From positions 1-49,997 of the forward strand of contig CALVED010000012.1 in NCBI GenBank assembly GCA_944326485.1: a DNA stretch of 49,997 nucleotides, given 5' to 3'. The notes below the pieces were generated by a model that was not told where the DNA came from, searched no databases, and worked only from the letters and a program-made list of their open reading frames with translations. A program made the translations under genes and the position numbers. Origin of the DNA: Candidatus Gastranaerophilales bacterium. Lineage in GTDB: Bacteria > Cyanobacteriota > Vampirovibrionia > Gastranaerophilales > Gastranaerophilaceae. How positions within the stretch are numbered: the stretch's first letter is position 1; the number at the start of each line of letters is the position of its first letter. This document shows, piece after piece, positions 41,963 to 49,997 of this stretch.

Positions 41963-42505
41963 ATGGCAATAGCCGAAATTTTAATATTAGCTTTTGCTTT
42001 ATCCATAGATGCATTAATTGTAAGTTTTTCTTATGGATTAATATTAAATAAAGAAAAGTGTAAGTATTCTATTATATTAGCTTTTGCGTTTGGTTTTTTT
42101 CAATTTCTAATGCCGATAATTGGTTGGTATTTGTCATCTTGTATATATTCACTATTAGAAATATTTTCAAAATGGATTGTTTTTTCTGTTTTTATGTTTT
42201 TATCAATAAGATTTATAAAAAGTGCATTTTCACAAGAAGAAATTAGAATAACATGTATAACTTTAAAGTGCCTGTTTTTTTTGGCAATAGCTACAAGTAT
42301 TGATGCGCTTGGTGCTGGAATATCTTTAAAATTTACGAACGTCACAATATTAATTCCTTCTATCATAATAGGTACTATAACTTTTATTGATTCAGTAGTT
42401 GGATTTTGGACAGCAAATATATTTAAAAAAATACCGTCAAAGTATATAGAGCTTTTTGGCGGATTATTATTATTGTATTTGGCTATAAAGTCGATAATAA
42501 TTTAA
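41963..42505 (+). CDS. mntP: MntP-type manganese efflux pump
   Basis: Inner-membrane Mn(II) exporter of the MntP/YebN (DUF204) family: 180 residues and six membrane helices. The two internally duplicated signature segments LALSIDALIVSFSYG (near 10) and AIATSIDALGAGISL (near 109) carry conserved aspartates, and GFFQFLMPIIGWYL follows the first. The ATG has an excellent GGGAGGGA site. The stop codon overlaps the end of repeat copy E on the other strand. Confidence 0.93.
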   Translation: MAIAEILILAFALSIDALIVSFSYGLILNKEKCKYSIILAFAFGFFQFLMPIIGWYLSSCIYSLLEIFSKWIVFSVFMFLSIRFIKSAFSQEEIRITCITLKCLFFLAIATSIDALGAGISLKFTNVTILIPSIIIGTITFIDSVVGFWTANIFKKIPSKYIELFGGLLLLYLAIKSIII

Positions 42506-42682
42506 TCTGTTATCGGACATTGTTATTAAGTTATCTTTGCTAACAAAGTACTCACCTTTTGAAAACTTTGCTCACTTTTGTTTCACTACGTATATAAGCT
42601 CACTCAAAAACAAAGTTTTTGGGTTTTTTGTAAAAAAAAATCACTCACACTTTCAACTTATAGTGAGTTTTTTCTCGTACAA
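42501..42682 (-). repeat. Dispersed structured intergenic repeat, copy E (full length, reverse orientation)
   Basis: Read on the minus strand it follows copies A and D: GTACGAGAAAAAACTCAC, hairpin 1 (ACTCAC/GTGAGTGA), the CAAAAACTTTGTTTTTG hairpin, GGTGAGTACTTTGTTAGC, and the ending GATAACAGATTAAATTA. The 3' hairpin ACTTTGTTA/TAACAATGT has one mismatch. On the plus strand the middle hairpin is followed by GGTTTTTTG and may terminate mntP. The rest of the 42506-42805 gap is AT-rich. Confidence 0.8.
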
Positions 42683-42751
42683 ATTAAAAAGATAGTAAAA
42701 AATTTGTGGAAGAAATAATTAAAATTTTTCAAAAAAAATAAAAAAATCATA

Positions 42752-42780
42752 TTGCTAAATAAAAATTTTTCAGTTAGTAT
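42752..42780 (+). promoter_or_regulatory. Promoter candidate for tRNA-Gly/tRNA-Cys
   Basis: TTGCTA and TAGTAT are separated by 17 bp and end 26 bp before the tRNA-Gly. The match to consensus is 4/6 for each box. Confidence 0.42.
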
Positions 42781-42805
42781 ATATTTGAAGCGAAACTTCT
42801 TGAAT

Positions 42806-42878
42806 GCGGAAGTAGCTCAGTTGGTAGAGCATCTGCCTTCCAAGCAGAATGTCGCGGGTCCGAGTCCCGTCTTCCGCT
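42806..42878 (+). tRNA. tRNA-Gly (anticodon TCC)
   Basis: Acceptor GCGGAAG pairs with CTTCCGC. The anticodon stem TCTGC/GCAGA holds loop CTTCCAA with anticodon TCC. CCA is not encoded. It is 11 bp from tRNA-Cys. Confidence 0.97.
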
Positions 42879-42889
42879 ATTTTTTATTT

Positions 42890-42961
42890 GGCGGCATGGC
42901 CAAGTGGTAAGGCAGAAGCCTGCAAAGCTTTTATCCCCCAGTTCGAATCTGGGTGCCGCCT
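42890..42961 (+). tRNA. tRNA-Cys (anticodon GCA)
   Basis: Acceptor GGCGGCA pairs with TGCCGCC. The anticodon stem GAAGC/GCTTT (one wobble) holds loop CTGCAAA with anticodon GCA. CCA is not encoded. It is presumably co-transcribed with tRNA-Gly. Confidence 0.96.
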
Positions 42962-43093
42962 TTTTGTTAAAAGTTTAGAAATGTTAACTTCTTTTATTTT
43001 ATTAAAATTAATGCATTTGATTGACGCAAATATGTTAAAAACGAAGTAAACTATTTATTATTGTAAAAGTATTAAAGTAGGATAAAAATATAT

Positions 43094-43122
43094 TTGCCCA
43101 TTTTACTTAATACGTGTAAAAT
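43094..43122 (+). promoter_or_regulatory. Promoter candidate for the type IV pilus operon
   Basis: TTGCCC and TAAAAT lie at the ideal 17-bp spacing, 38 bp before the first ATG of the operon. No other core promoter is evident between tRNA-Cys and this gene. Confidence 0.52.
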
Positions 43123-43159
43123 GTGATAAGAAACTTATTCGAAAATAAAAGTGAGAATT

Positions 43160-44176
43160 ATGGTGGATAAAGAAAATCAGTGGGATGATATGGATTATAC
43201 GGATCAGGATGTACAAGATAACGAGTTTTCTGATACCGGTTTAAAAGAAGATTCTGGGGAGTATTCTGAGCAAGATTATCAGAAATATGATGATTATGAT
43301 GAAGAATACGATGAAGATTATGATGAAGATGAACAAACAAAGAAAAAATCAAATCAGTTGCCATTACTAATAATTGCATTGTTGTTATTGGGTTTAGCTG
43401 GATTCCTAATAGTAAATAGAATGTCAGCAAGCAAAGACGTTGCTGATACTAGTGTTGCAAATAATTCAGAAACAGCAATGGAACAAGTCGCAGGTGATGA
43501 ATTAAGTGTTAGTAGCCAAGAAAATCTTGGAGATGATTTTTTTGAACAAGCAGGCGGAAAAGAGTCTGAAATGATGAGTGTTGACTTTAATGATAATGGA
43601 GATGCTCAAGTTACAACGTCTGGAGAAAATGGTGAAATAGTTGCAACTGTTAAAGACAGTGGTACAACTGTAAATAGTGGAGATGATTTGTTTCAGTCTT
43701 CTGGTTCTGATTTAAATTTGGATCCTTCAAAAGAAAATAATGATATAATTGTATCTTATGATAAAGTTGCAAGAGTTAATCCGTTTAAGCCTCCTATATA
43801 TGATAAGGCAGATGATCCTAATAATGTAACTATTAATAATACTCAATTTGAGATAATAGAACCACCAGTTACTTCCGTTCCTGATGAAAATTTGACAAGG
43901 TTATTACAAACGCAAATATCTGGTATTTTATATGATGATGTTAGTCCTTCAGCTATTGTTAATCTAAATGGAGTAGATACTTTTGTTAAAGTTGGTGATA
44001 CTGTTTCAGGTTATACAATACAAGAAATAACTCGAGATAAAGTTCAAATTAATTATAAGAATAATAGTTATGTTGCTTCAGTTGGTGAATTATTTACAAG
44101 AGGTGTTCTGGAAAGACAAAGAGCAGTTGCCAATTTGGAGAAAAAATTTGCAGGAAGATATAAAGACAATAATTAG
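43160..44176 (+). CDS. PilP/GspC-like pilus or secretion assembly protein
   Basis: About 338 residues. A very acidic N-terminal cytoplasmic tail (YDDYDEEYDEDYDEDEQ) precedes one membrane helix (LPLLIIALLLLGLAGFLIV). An Asn/Ser-rich periplasmic linker then leads to a conserved C-terminal domain with VARVNPFKPP, LQTQISGILYDD, AIVNLNGVDTFVKVGDTVSG and YTIQEITRDKVQINYK. That domain has the HR-domain pattern of PilP/GspC proteins that connect the inner-membrane platform to the secretin. ATG 43160 has GTGAG upstream; a GTG nine bases earlier is less likely. It is the first gene of the operon. Confidence 0.8.
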   Translation: MVDKENQWDDMDYTDQDVQDNEFSDTGLKEDSGEYSEQDYQKYDDYDEEYDEDYDEDEQTKKKSNQLPLLIIALLLLGLAGFLIVNRMSASKDVADTSVANNSETAMEQVAGDELSVSSQENLGDDFFEQAGGKESEMMSVDFNDNGDAQVTTSGENGEIVATVKDSGTTVNSGDDLFQSSGSDLNLDPSKENNDIIVSYDKVARVNPFKPPIYDKADDPNNVTINNTQFEIIEPPVTSVPDENLTRLLQTQISGILYDDVSPSAIVNLNGVDTFVKVGDTVSGYTIQEITRDKVQINYKNNSYVASVGELFTRGVLERQRAVANLEKKFAGRYKDNN

Positions 44177-44194
44177 AGGAGTTAGATATATATT

Positions 44195-45982
44195 ATGAAG
44201 AAGAGTTTAAAAAACATATCAAAACTATTGTTAGTGGCAGGGTGTGTGTCAGTACTTGCAAGTAATATAGCAATTGCGGCTCCTCAAGAGTATGATCTTG
44301 ATAATCCTGATATACGTACGGAATATGATGTACCTAATAAAATAAGATTAGAAGGTGATGTTGATTTTAATGATCATGGTCAATTAATTAATTTAAGTTT
44401 AAGAAATACAGATGTACAACAAGTTTTAAGGATGTTTGCAGATAAGGCTGGTTTAAATATTGTATTTCATGCTTCCGCAACAGGTAGTGTTACATTAGAT
44501 TTAGTTGATGTTACCTTAGAAGATGCATTTAAGATGGTTATGAAAATGTGTGGTTTAACATATGTTATCAAAGATAAAACAATGTTAGTAGTATCAACTA
44601 ATAGTGCAGAAAATTTAAATCTTACAAAAGATAATATAACAGTTCTTCCGGTTAAGTACGTAGATGCTGCTTATTTAGCACATTTTTTAAATACAAACGT
44701 ATTTAACCTAAATACTCCAGGTTTATCTTTTGGACCTATAGTAACAACAAATGCAGATAAGAACGAATTGTTAATTTTTGGTACTGAAAATGATTATATA
44801 TTAGCAAAAAAGATAGTAGACAGATTTGATAAAAAACCTGCTATGACTACATACAGAGTAAACCATACAACTCCATTTGAGATGGCTAAAATGGTTTGTG
44901 AAACATTGTTCCAATTACCATTTAATGGAACACTTCAAAAAGATGCTTCAATGGCTGGAACTTATAGAGCTCAAGTTAATGCAAGCTTAAAAATGGAAAC
45001 AAGTCTTAAAAAGGCTGAGGAAGGTACTCTTGGTGGTGGTACAGTTGCTTGTGTCATGACAAGTGGTGTAAAAACTTCAAACCTTGATTCTTTCCAGGCA
45101 AAACCTTCAATTACTATTTATGTTCAGCCGGAACTTGGTACTCTAACAATGGTTGGAGGTAGTGAACAGCAAATTCAAATGGTTAATGATTTTATTGTAG
45201 AGAATGATAGAAAACAGCCACAGGCATATTTAGAAGTTTCTATTATTGCTTTGACAGAAGAAGGTTCTAGAACATTTAACAATGAATGGGCATTTAATGG
45301 TAAACATATAAATTTAACATTTAATGGTTCAACAACTCAATCATCAGCTTATATGTGGCATGGTCCAAGTAATGGTACAGGTGCTCGTACATTATCACAA
45401 ACTATTACATACTTAATTGAGAATAAAAAAGGTAGAATGTTAGCTAATCCAAAAATAGTTATAACAAATGGTAAAAAATCTGTAATTGATTTAACACAAG
45501 ATTATATTGAATCAACAACAGTTCAATTATTGGCTACTTATACTTCTGGAACCACTGTTATGCCGGCTTCTCAGAAAACATATAATATTGGAGAAGATAA
45601 CGGTATAAAAGTTGAAATACTCCCATTCATAAGTCCAGATGGTTATGTTTCTTTAACAATGAAGCCAAATTATGCATCTATATACCAAACTATTACCGAT
45701 GTTGATCCATATACAAGAGAGAATTATATTGCTGCTACATTACTACAAAGACATAATTTGGATTTGTCTAATGTAAGAATAAAAGATGAAGAAACACTTC
45801 TTTTAGGTGGTATGATTCAACAAGAAGAACAAAATACAACAGGTAAGATACCAATTCTAGGTGATATACCAATAATAGGATTTTTCTTTAGAAATCAAGA
45901 AAAGACAATATCTAAAGAAGAACTACTTATTATGATGACTCCGAGAATCATAAAAGATACAGAAGATGTTGCAGAACTTTAG
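44195..45982 (+). CDS. pilQ: Type IV pilus/type II secretion secretin
   Basis: Outer-membrane gated channel. The 595 residues begin with a signal peptide (MKKSLKNIS, hydrophobic LLLVAGCVSVLAS, cleavage near IAIA). A secretin/TonB short N-terminal domain (LSLRNTDVQQVLRMFADKAG) and N domain follow, then the C-terminal secretin barrel with QAYLEVSIIALTEEGSRTF and the signature GKIPILGDIPIIGFFFRNQE. The 18-bp gap after the PilP-like gene has AGAGGAGTT. Whether it serves pili, competence or protein secretion is not decided by sequence. Confidence 0.93.
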   Translation: MKKSLKNISKLLLVAGCVSVLASNIAIAAPQEYDLDNPDIRTEYDVPNKIRLEGDVDFNDHGQLINLSLRNTDVQQVLRMFADKAGLNIVFHASATGSVTLDLVDVTLEDAFKMVMKMCGLTYVIKDKTMLVVSTNSAENLNLTKDNITVLPVKYVDAAYLAHFLNTNVFNLNTPGLSFGPIVTTNADKNELLIFGTENDYILAKKIVDRFDKKPAMTTYRVNHTTPFEMAKMVCETLFQLPFNGTLQKDASMAGTYRAQVNASLKMETSLKKAEEGTLGGGTVACVMTSGVKTSNLDSFQAKPSITIYVQPELGTLTMVGGSEQQIQMVNDFIVENDRKQPQAYLEVSIIALTEEGSRTFNNEWAFNGKHINLTFNGSTTQSSAYMWHGPSNGTGARTLSQTITYLIENKKGRMLANPKIVITNGKKSVIDLTQDYIESTTVQLLATYTSGTTVMPASQKTYNIGEDNGIKVEILPFISPDGYVSLTMKPNYASIYQTITDVDPYTRENYIAATLLQRHNLDLSNVRIKDEETLLLGGMIQQEEQNTTGKIPILGDIPIIGFFFRNQEKTISKEELLIMMTPRIIKDTEDVAEL

Positions 45983-45994
45983 GATAGATATTAA

Positions 45995-48172
45995 ATGACT
46001 AGTGTAGTTATAGATAAGCTAAAGCCAATTATAGATTTTTCAATAGTTTCAAAATTTGATATAGTGGATTTAATTCAGAATTCCTATATACCAGTTTGTA
46101 TATCAAAAGAAACTATATATGTGGTATCAACTGTTAATGCTATTCAAAACAAAATTGTTCCTGTAATTGAAAAAATTCTGGGTAAGAATAAAATAACTTT
46201 TAAAGTCATATCAGAAGATGATTTTAATCAATTAATAATGTATGTAAAGTCTAATCTGCATATTGAATATTCAGAAAATCTTTCTAATAGTCAAAGTTAT
46301 GTAAATTCTGATAATTCAGAAGATGATAATGTTATAAAACTAAAATATGATGATGATTCTACACAGGATGAAGAAACCGATGACGGTCAATTTGAGGAAT
46401 ATCATGATTCCAGGGAGTATAGTGTAACCCCCGGAGATGAAAGGTTTACATCAAAAAAAATTGGTGAAGTTCTTGTACAAATGGGATTTGTTACTAAAGA
46501 GCAAATTTTTAATGCATTAGTTGAGTCAAAGAAAACGCAAGTTCCTTTAGGTACAGTGCTAGTACAACAAGGTGTTATAACTTTACAAGATTTAAAAAAA
46601 GCATTGACAGCTCAACAAGGTTACGAAGCAGTTACCGCTGATCAGTTGAAAATTTCAGATTCTGTTTTATCAATGTTACCGGAAGACTTTATTAAACTGA
46701 ATAAAGTTATTCCTATAAGTTATGATGATAAAGTTTTGGTAGTAGGTATGGTTAATCCTAATGATAAAAAGGTAATCAATGATATTATCTTTTTAACAGG
46801 ATTAAAGCCTAGTATTTTAATAATTACACATTATGAATTTTCAATGTGTATGCAAAATTTGTTTAATGAACAGAAAAAGTCTACTAGTAAGATTATAAAG
46901 AAAATAGAAAAGCAAGCATTATCTTTTGATAGAGAAGAAACTTTATTTGAACAAGCTCAAAAAGAATTAAAAGATGATTCAAATATAGTTGTTAAATTTG
47001 TAAATAAAATTATATCAGACGGAATTGATATGAGAGCAAGCGATATCCATATTGAACCAAGGTTAGATGGATATGCAGTAAGATATAGAAAAGATGGTAT
47101 ATTACGTGAAGCACTAAGATTGCCGGCAAAAACTGAATCTGCTATATTGACTCGTTTGAAAGTAATATCAAAAATGAATATAGCAGAACATAGAAGACCT
47201 CAAGATGGTTCCTTTTCTATAACTTATAAAGATAAAGACTATGATTTCAGAATTAATACACTGCCTGTTGGTGAGCAAGAAAAAATGGTAATAAGAATTC
47301 TTGCCCCCGCAGTTTCCATGGCATCAAGTAAAGATGAGATGACACTTGCTGGTGCTTCAAAAGAGGAAGTAGAATTAATAAAGAAAATGGAAAGTGTACC
47401 CAATGGTATAATCCTTACAACAGGTCCTACTGGTTCTGGTAAAACAACTACGTTATATACTTTAATAAAAGCAATAAATGATGAGAAGATTAACATAACA
47501 ACAATAGAAGACCCAATAGAAATTAGAATTGATGGTGTTAATCAATCACAAATTAATATTAAAGCTGGTATAACTTTTGCTTCTTGTATGAGAGCTATTT
47601 TAAGACAAGACCCTGATGTTATATTAGTAGGTGAAATCCGTGATATTGAAACATTAGAAACAGCAATTTCCGCTGCCTTAACAGGTCACTTGGTTTTATC
47701 TACATTGCATACAAACTCTGCTGCATCTACTATTACGAGATTAATAGATATGGGCGCTAAAGATTATTTGGTATCATCTACATTGGTTGGTATAATTGCT
47801 CAGCGTTTAGTAAGGCAGTTGTGTCCTCATTGCAGAACACAATACTTCCCTTCAAAAGAAGAAGCAGAGCTTGTTATAGCCGGAGGAGAAAAAGAAATTC
47901 AAGAATTTATGAAAACACCTGTTTATAAACCAAACGGTTGTGAAAAATGTAATTTCGAAGGATATTCAGGACGTATGGGTGTTTATGAAATAATGCCTAT
48001 TACTAAAGAAATAAAAAGATTAATAGCTCAAGGTGCACATGATGTTCAAATTGAGGAAGCTGCCGTTGGAGCTGGAATGAAGACTTTACATCAGGCTTGT
48101 TTAAAACATATTATTGATGGAAAAACTACTATTTCTGAATTTCTGCGTGTATTAGGACCTGTTAAGGAGTGA
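45995..48172 (+). CDS. pilB: Type IV pilus assembly ATPase (PilB/GspE)
   Basis: Cytoplasmic hexameric ATPase that powers pilus extension. The 725 residues are longer than average: a divergent, acidic N-terminal part (1-150), then an MshEN/T2SSE-N domain (KIGEVLVQMGFVTKEQIFNA) and the ATPase domain with Walker A GPTGSGKTTTLYT (about 476-484), Asp box, Walker B LRQDPDVILVGEIRD (about 535-549) and His box (LHTNSAASTITRL). A tetracysteine zinc site (CPHC near 610, CEKC near 648) is kept, as in functional PilB. It follows the secretin gene by 12 bp. Confidence 0.96.
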   Translation: MTSVVIDKLKPIIDFSIVSKFDIVDLIQNSYIPVCISKETIYVVSTVNAIQNKIVPVIEKILGKNKITFKVISEDDFNQLIMYVKSNLHIEYSENLSNSQSYVNSDNSEDDNVIKLKYDDDSTQDEETDDGQFEEYHDSREYSVTPGDERFTSKKIGEVLVQMGFVTKEQIFNALVESKKTQVPLGTVLVQQGVITLQDLKKALTAQQGYEAVTADQLKISDSVLSMLPEDFIKLNKVIPISYDDKVLVVGMVNPNDKKVINDIIFLTGLKPSILIITHYEFSMCMQNLFNEQKKSTSKIIKKIEKQALSFDREETLFEQAQKELKDDSNIVVKFVNKIISDGIDMRASDIHIEPRLDGYAVRYRKDGILREALRLPAKTESAILTRLKVISKMNIAEHRRPQDGSFSITYKDKDYDFRINTLPVGEQEKMVIRILAPAVSMASSKDEMTLAGASKEEVELIKKMESVPNGIILTTGPTGSGKTTTLYTLIKAINDEKINITTIEDPIEIRIDGVNQSQINIKAGITFASCMRAILRQDPDVILVGEIRDIETLETAISAALTGHLVLSTLHTNSAASTITRLIDMGAKDYLVSSTLVGIIAQRLVRQLCPHCRTQYFPSKEEAELVIAGGEKEIQEFMKTPVYKPNGCEKCNFEGYSGRMGVYEIMPITKEIKRLIAQGAHDVQIEEAAVGAGMKTLHQACLKHIIDGKTTISEFLRVLGPVKE

Positions 48173-48184
48173 GGTTAGTAAACT

Positions 48185-49390
48185 ATGACCAGATATGAAT
48201 ACGAAGCAGAAAAATGGAATGGCGAAAGAGTGAAAGGCAGAATGGATGCCAAATCTCAAGTTGAAGTAAGGGTAAAGGTTAAAAATCTTGGTTATAAATG
48301 TATTTCTGTCACAGAATTAAGTCGTTCTAAAGATAATTTGAGTAAGTCATCTTCTTTACAGTCTTTGTCTTTAAAAGAGAAAATTGATTTTACGCAAACA
48401 TTTCTAACTTTGAATAAAGCAGGTTTACCAATTATTGAAAGTTTGATTTTTATAGAAAAAGATGCTGCATCAAGGCAAGTAAGACTTATTGCTCAAGAAA
48501 TTAAGAAACAAATTATTGCAGGTTATACACTCTCGGATACGATATCTAAGTATCCTAATTTATTTGGTCATGTATATATTGGTCTTGCAAAGGCCGGAGA
48601 AGATTCTGGAGAAATTGATAAAACATTTGAACGATTAATTGAATTACTAAAAAAACAAGGTGACATAAAAGGTAAAGTAATATCTGCATTAACATATCCA
48701 ATATTTGTAATATTACTTGCTATTGCTGTTGTTTTAGTAATGTTAATGTTTGTATTCCCTGCATTTAAAGACATGTTTGATCAACAGGGTAAGCAGTTGC
48801 CTGCAATTACACAATTTTGTATTAATGCAGGTGAGTTTTTAAAAGATAAATGGATGGTAATTCCTTTGGGAATTGCAGCTATAGTTGGTTCTTTTATGTA
48901 CTTATTAAGGTGGGAACCATCAAAAAGGAAAATAGATGAGATTTTATTAAAAATTCCTTTGTTGTCTGATTTAGTTAAAGCGGCAGCATTCTCTAACTTT
49001 TTAACAGTTTTGCAAATTGCTTATGATGCAGGTATTCCAATTATTGAATGTTTGTATCTATCAAGAACTACATTATCAAATTATGTAATGCAAGATGCTA
49101 TTAAAATCTCAATAAAAAAAATGCAGGCAGGAGCACATCTATCTGAATCATTAAAAGCTGCTAATTTATTTCCCAAAATGATTTTATTTATGGTTTCTAC
49201 TGGTGAACAATCAGGAAGATTAGGTGAGTTAATGACAGAAAGTGTTCAACATATTGATCAACAATTAGATTTAATTATTGAAACTTTAGGTAAGTTAATT
49301 GAACCGATTTTATTGATATTTATAGGTGTAATAGTTTGTTTCTTGGCTTTATCATTATATTTACCATTATTCCAATCATATTCTATATAG
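48185..49390 (+). CDS. pilC: Type IV pilus inner-membrane platform protein (PilC/GspF)
   Basis: Polytopic platform that couples the ATPase to pilin. The 401 residues have two repeated T2SSF domains: FTQTFLTLNKAGLPIIESL near 62 and FSNFLTVLQIAYDAGIPII near 265. Each is followed by GLAKAGEDSGEIDKTFERL or MVSTGEQSGRLGELM (conserved GExSG motifs), with membrane helices near 170, 220 and 375. It begins 12 bp after pilB. Confidence 0.96.
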   Translation: MTRYEYEAEKWNGERVKGRMDAKSQVEVRVKVKNLGYKCISVTELSRSKDNLSKSSSLQSLSLKEKIDFTQTFLTLNKAGLPIIESLIFIEKDAASRQVRLIAQEIKKQIIAGYTLSDTISKYPNLFGHVYIGLAKAGEDSGEIDKTFERLIELLKKQGDIKGKVISALTYPIFVILLAIAVVLVMLMFVFPAFKDMFDQQGKQLPAITQFCINAGEFLKDKWMVIPLGIAAIVGSFMYLLRWEPSKRKIDEILLKIPLLSDLVKAAAFSNFLTVLQIAYDAGIPIIECLYLSRTTLSNYVMQDAIKISIKKMQAGAHLSESLKAANLFPKMILFMVSTGEQSGRLGELMTESVQHIDQQLDLIIETLGKLIEPILLIFIGVIVCFLALSLYLPLFQSYSI

Positions 49391-49405
49391 GAAAGGACAT
49401 TAAAC

Positions 49406-49702
49406 ATGTACGATGAAAATAATAACATAGAAGATAATAATAGTTTTATAACCGGTATATGGTCAGAAAGAGTATTGGTTATAACAAAAGATTATCAAAT
49501 AAAAGGTAATGTTTTTATGCCTAAGACCGGACGTAAAAATAGAGTTCTTTCTGATATATTGAATGGTGCAAAAAGATTTGTTGCTATAAAAAATTGTGAA
49601 GTTATTCATAGAGAATTCCCAAATAGAAAAGCGGAAGTGCATGATTTCTTACAATTGAACTTAAATTCTATAATATTATTAAGACCATTAACAGAAGAAT
49701 AA
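49406..49702 (+). CDS. Small hypothetical protein after pilC
   Basis: Not recognised. It has 98 residues, with an acidic N-terminus (MYDENNNIEDN) followed by a beta-rich stretch (VLVITKDYQIKGNVFMP, RFVAIKNCEVIHREFPNR, LQLNLNSIILLRP). There are no membrane helix, signal peptide or conserved active-site residues. A GAAAGGA site precedes the ATG 15 bp after the pilC stop, so it belongs to the pilus operon. A small beta-barrel or binding role is possible, but unproven. Confidence 0.8.
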   Translation: MYDENNNIEDNNSFITGIWSERVLVITKDYQIKGNVFMPKTGRKNRVLSDILNGAKRFVAIKNCEVIHREFPNRKAEVHDFLQLNLNSIILLRPLTEE

Positions 49703-49747
49703 TACTTGATTTTTAAATTTGTTTATGTGAGTATATAAACAAGAGAC

Positions 49748-49824
49748 GGGCTATTAGCTCAGGTGGTTAGAGCGTACGCCTGATAAGCGTAAGGTCCCTG
49801 GTTCGAGTCCAGGATGGCCCACCA
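49748..49824 (+). tRNA. tRNA-Ile (anticodon GAT), CCA encoded
   Basis: Acceptor GGGCTAT pairs with ATGGCCC (one G-T wobble). The anticodon stem TACGC/GCGTA holds loop CTGATAA with anticodon GAT. The 3' CCA is encoded in DNA, unlike in the other five tRNAs in the window. It follows the pilus operon by 45 bp. Confidence 0.97.
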
Positions 49825-49827
49825 TTT

Positions 49828-49856
49828 AAAAAGACCGTATAGAGGTCTTTTTTTTT
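49828..49856 (+). terminator. Intrinsic terminator after tRNA-Ile
   Basis: AAAAAGACC pairs with GGTCTTTTT around GTATAGA, and a long T-run follows. It starts directly after the CCA end. Confidence 0.88.
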
Positions 49857-49997
49857 GCTGTTTTTTGTTGATTTATTGTAGTTTTTTGTCCAGGTTGATT
49901 TGTACGGCTAGATAGATTATTTTGGTAAAGCAGGCTTTGTGTGGGCGTTTTCGGGTCGGAAAAATTAAGTGTTCCAAAAAAATCAAACTGGAAAACT
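49857..49997. other. Unassigned end of the window
   Basis: The last 141 bp hold no ORF, tRNA or clear repeat that I can identify. The final 70 bp are noticeably more G-rich than the surroundings. The sequence is cut by the window edge, so it may belong to the next gene or element. Confidence 0.5.

Noticed and set aside
1656..42682. CRISPR array or integron attC sites as an explanation for the repeats
   Set aside because: Copies are long, few, in both orientations, kilobases apart and divergent. There is no spacer pattern, no cas gene and no integrase, and only one gene is bracketed.

Overview
The window is AT-rich chromosomal DNA from a diderm, probably gut-associated bacterium. A lineage near the non-photosynthetic cyanobacterial relatives (Vampirovibrionophyceae/Melainabacteria, Gastranaerophilales-like) fits best. 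Supporting traits are a KdsC-type Kdo phosphatase, a secretin-type type IV pilus operon, the EF-Tu sequence, and several lineage-style hypothetical proteins. The assignment is inference; no rRNA gene is present to confirm it.

Layout. 1-1600: tRNA-Thr(TGT), tRNA-Tyr(GTA), tRNA-Thr(GGT) and tuf, with a strong terminator. 1600-10300: an HNH/coiled-coil protein, a REC-PAS-histidine kinase with a LuxR-type response regulator and a secreted protein, then on the minus strand a TIM-barrel epimerase-like protein, a REC/degenerate GGDEF protein and a CorA transporter. 10.3-14.6 kb: a small ribbon-helix-helix regulator, an anchored HExxH protein and two lineage-style hypothetical proteins. 14.7-21.4 kb: yidD, a GT39/ArnT-like glycosyltransferase, gcvPA-gcvH-gcvT, a COG2509-like flavoprotein and, on the plus strand, rlmH.

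21.4-37.9 kb: a compact, all-plus-strand podovirus-type late cluster. It carries a putative small terminase, TerL, portal, scaffold-like, capsid, cement-like, tail tube A/B-like, internal virion, tail fibre and lysis genes, and ends at a perfect-palindrome terminator. The reading frames look intact, yet no integrase, repressor, polymerase, primase or RNA polymerase is visible, and the cluster sits between the housekeeping genes rlmH and lysC. It is either the late half of a decayed prophage or a domesticated, gene-transfer-agent-like or particle-producing element.

37.9-50 kb: lysC, a TPR protein and kdsC (minus); rpsP and mntP (plus); tRNA-Gly and tRNA-Cys; then a type IV pilus/type II secretion operon (PilP/GspC-like, secretin, PilB, PilC, small unknown protein) and a tRNA-Ile.

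A family of structured intergenic repeats links the regions: full-length copies near 1.7, 10.4 and 42.6 kb, and two shortened copies bracketing a membrane-protein gene inserted between terminase and portal. The repeat family and the podovirus-type cluster are the two most promising candidates for something undescribed.
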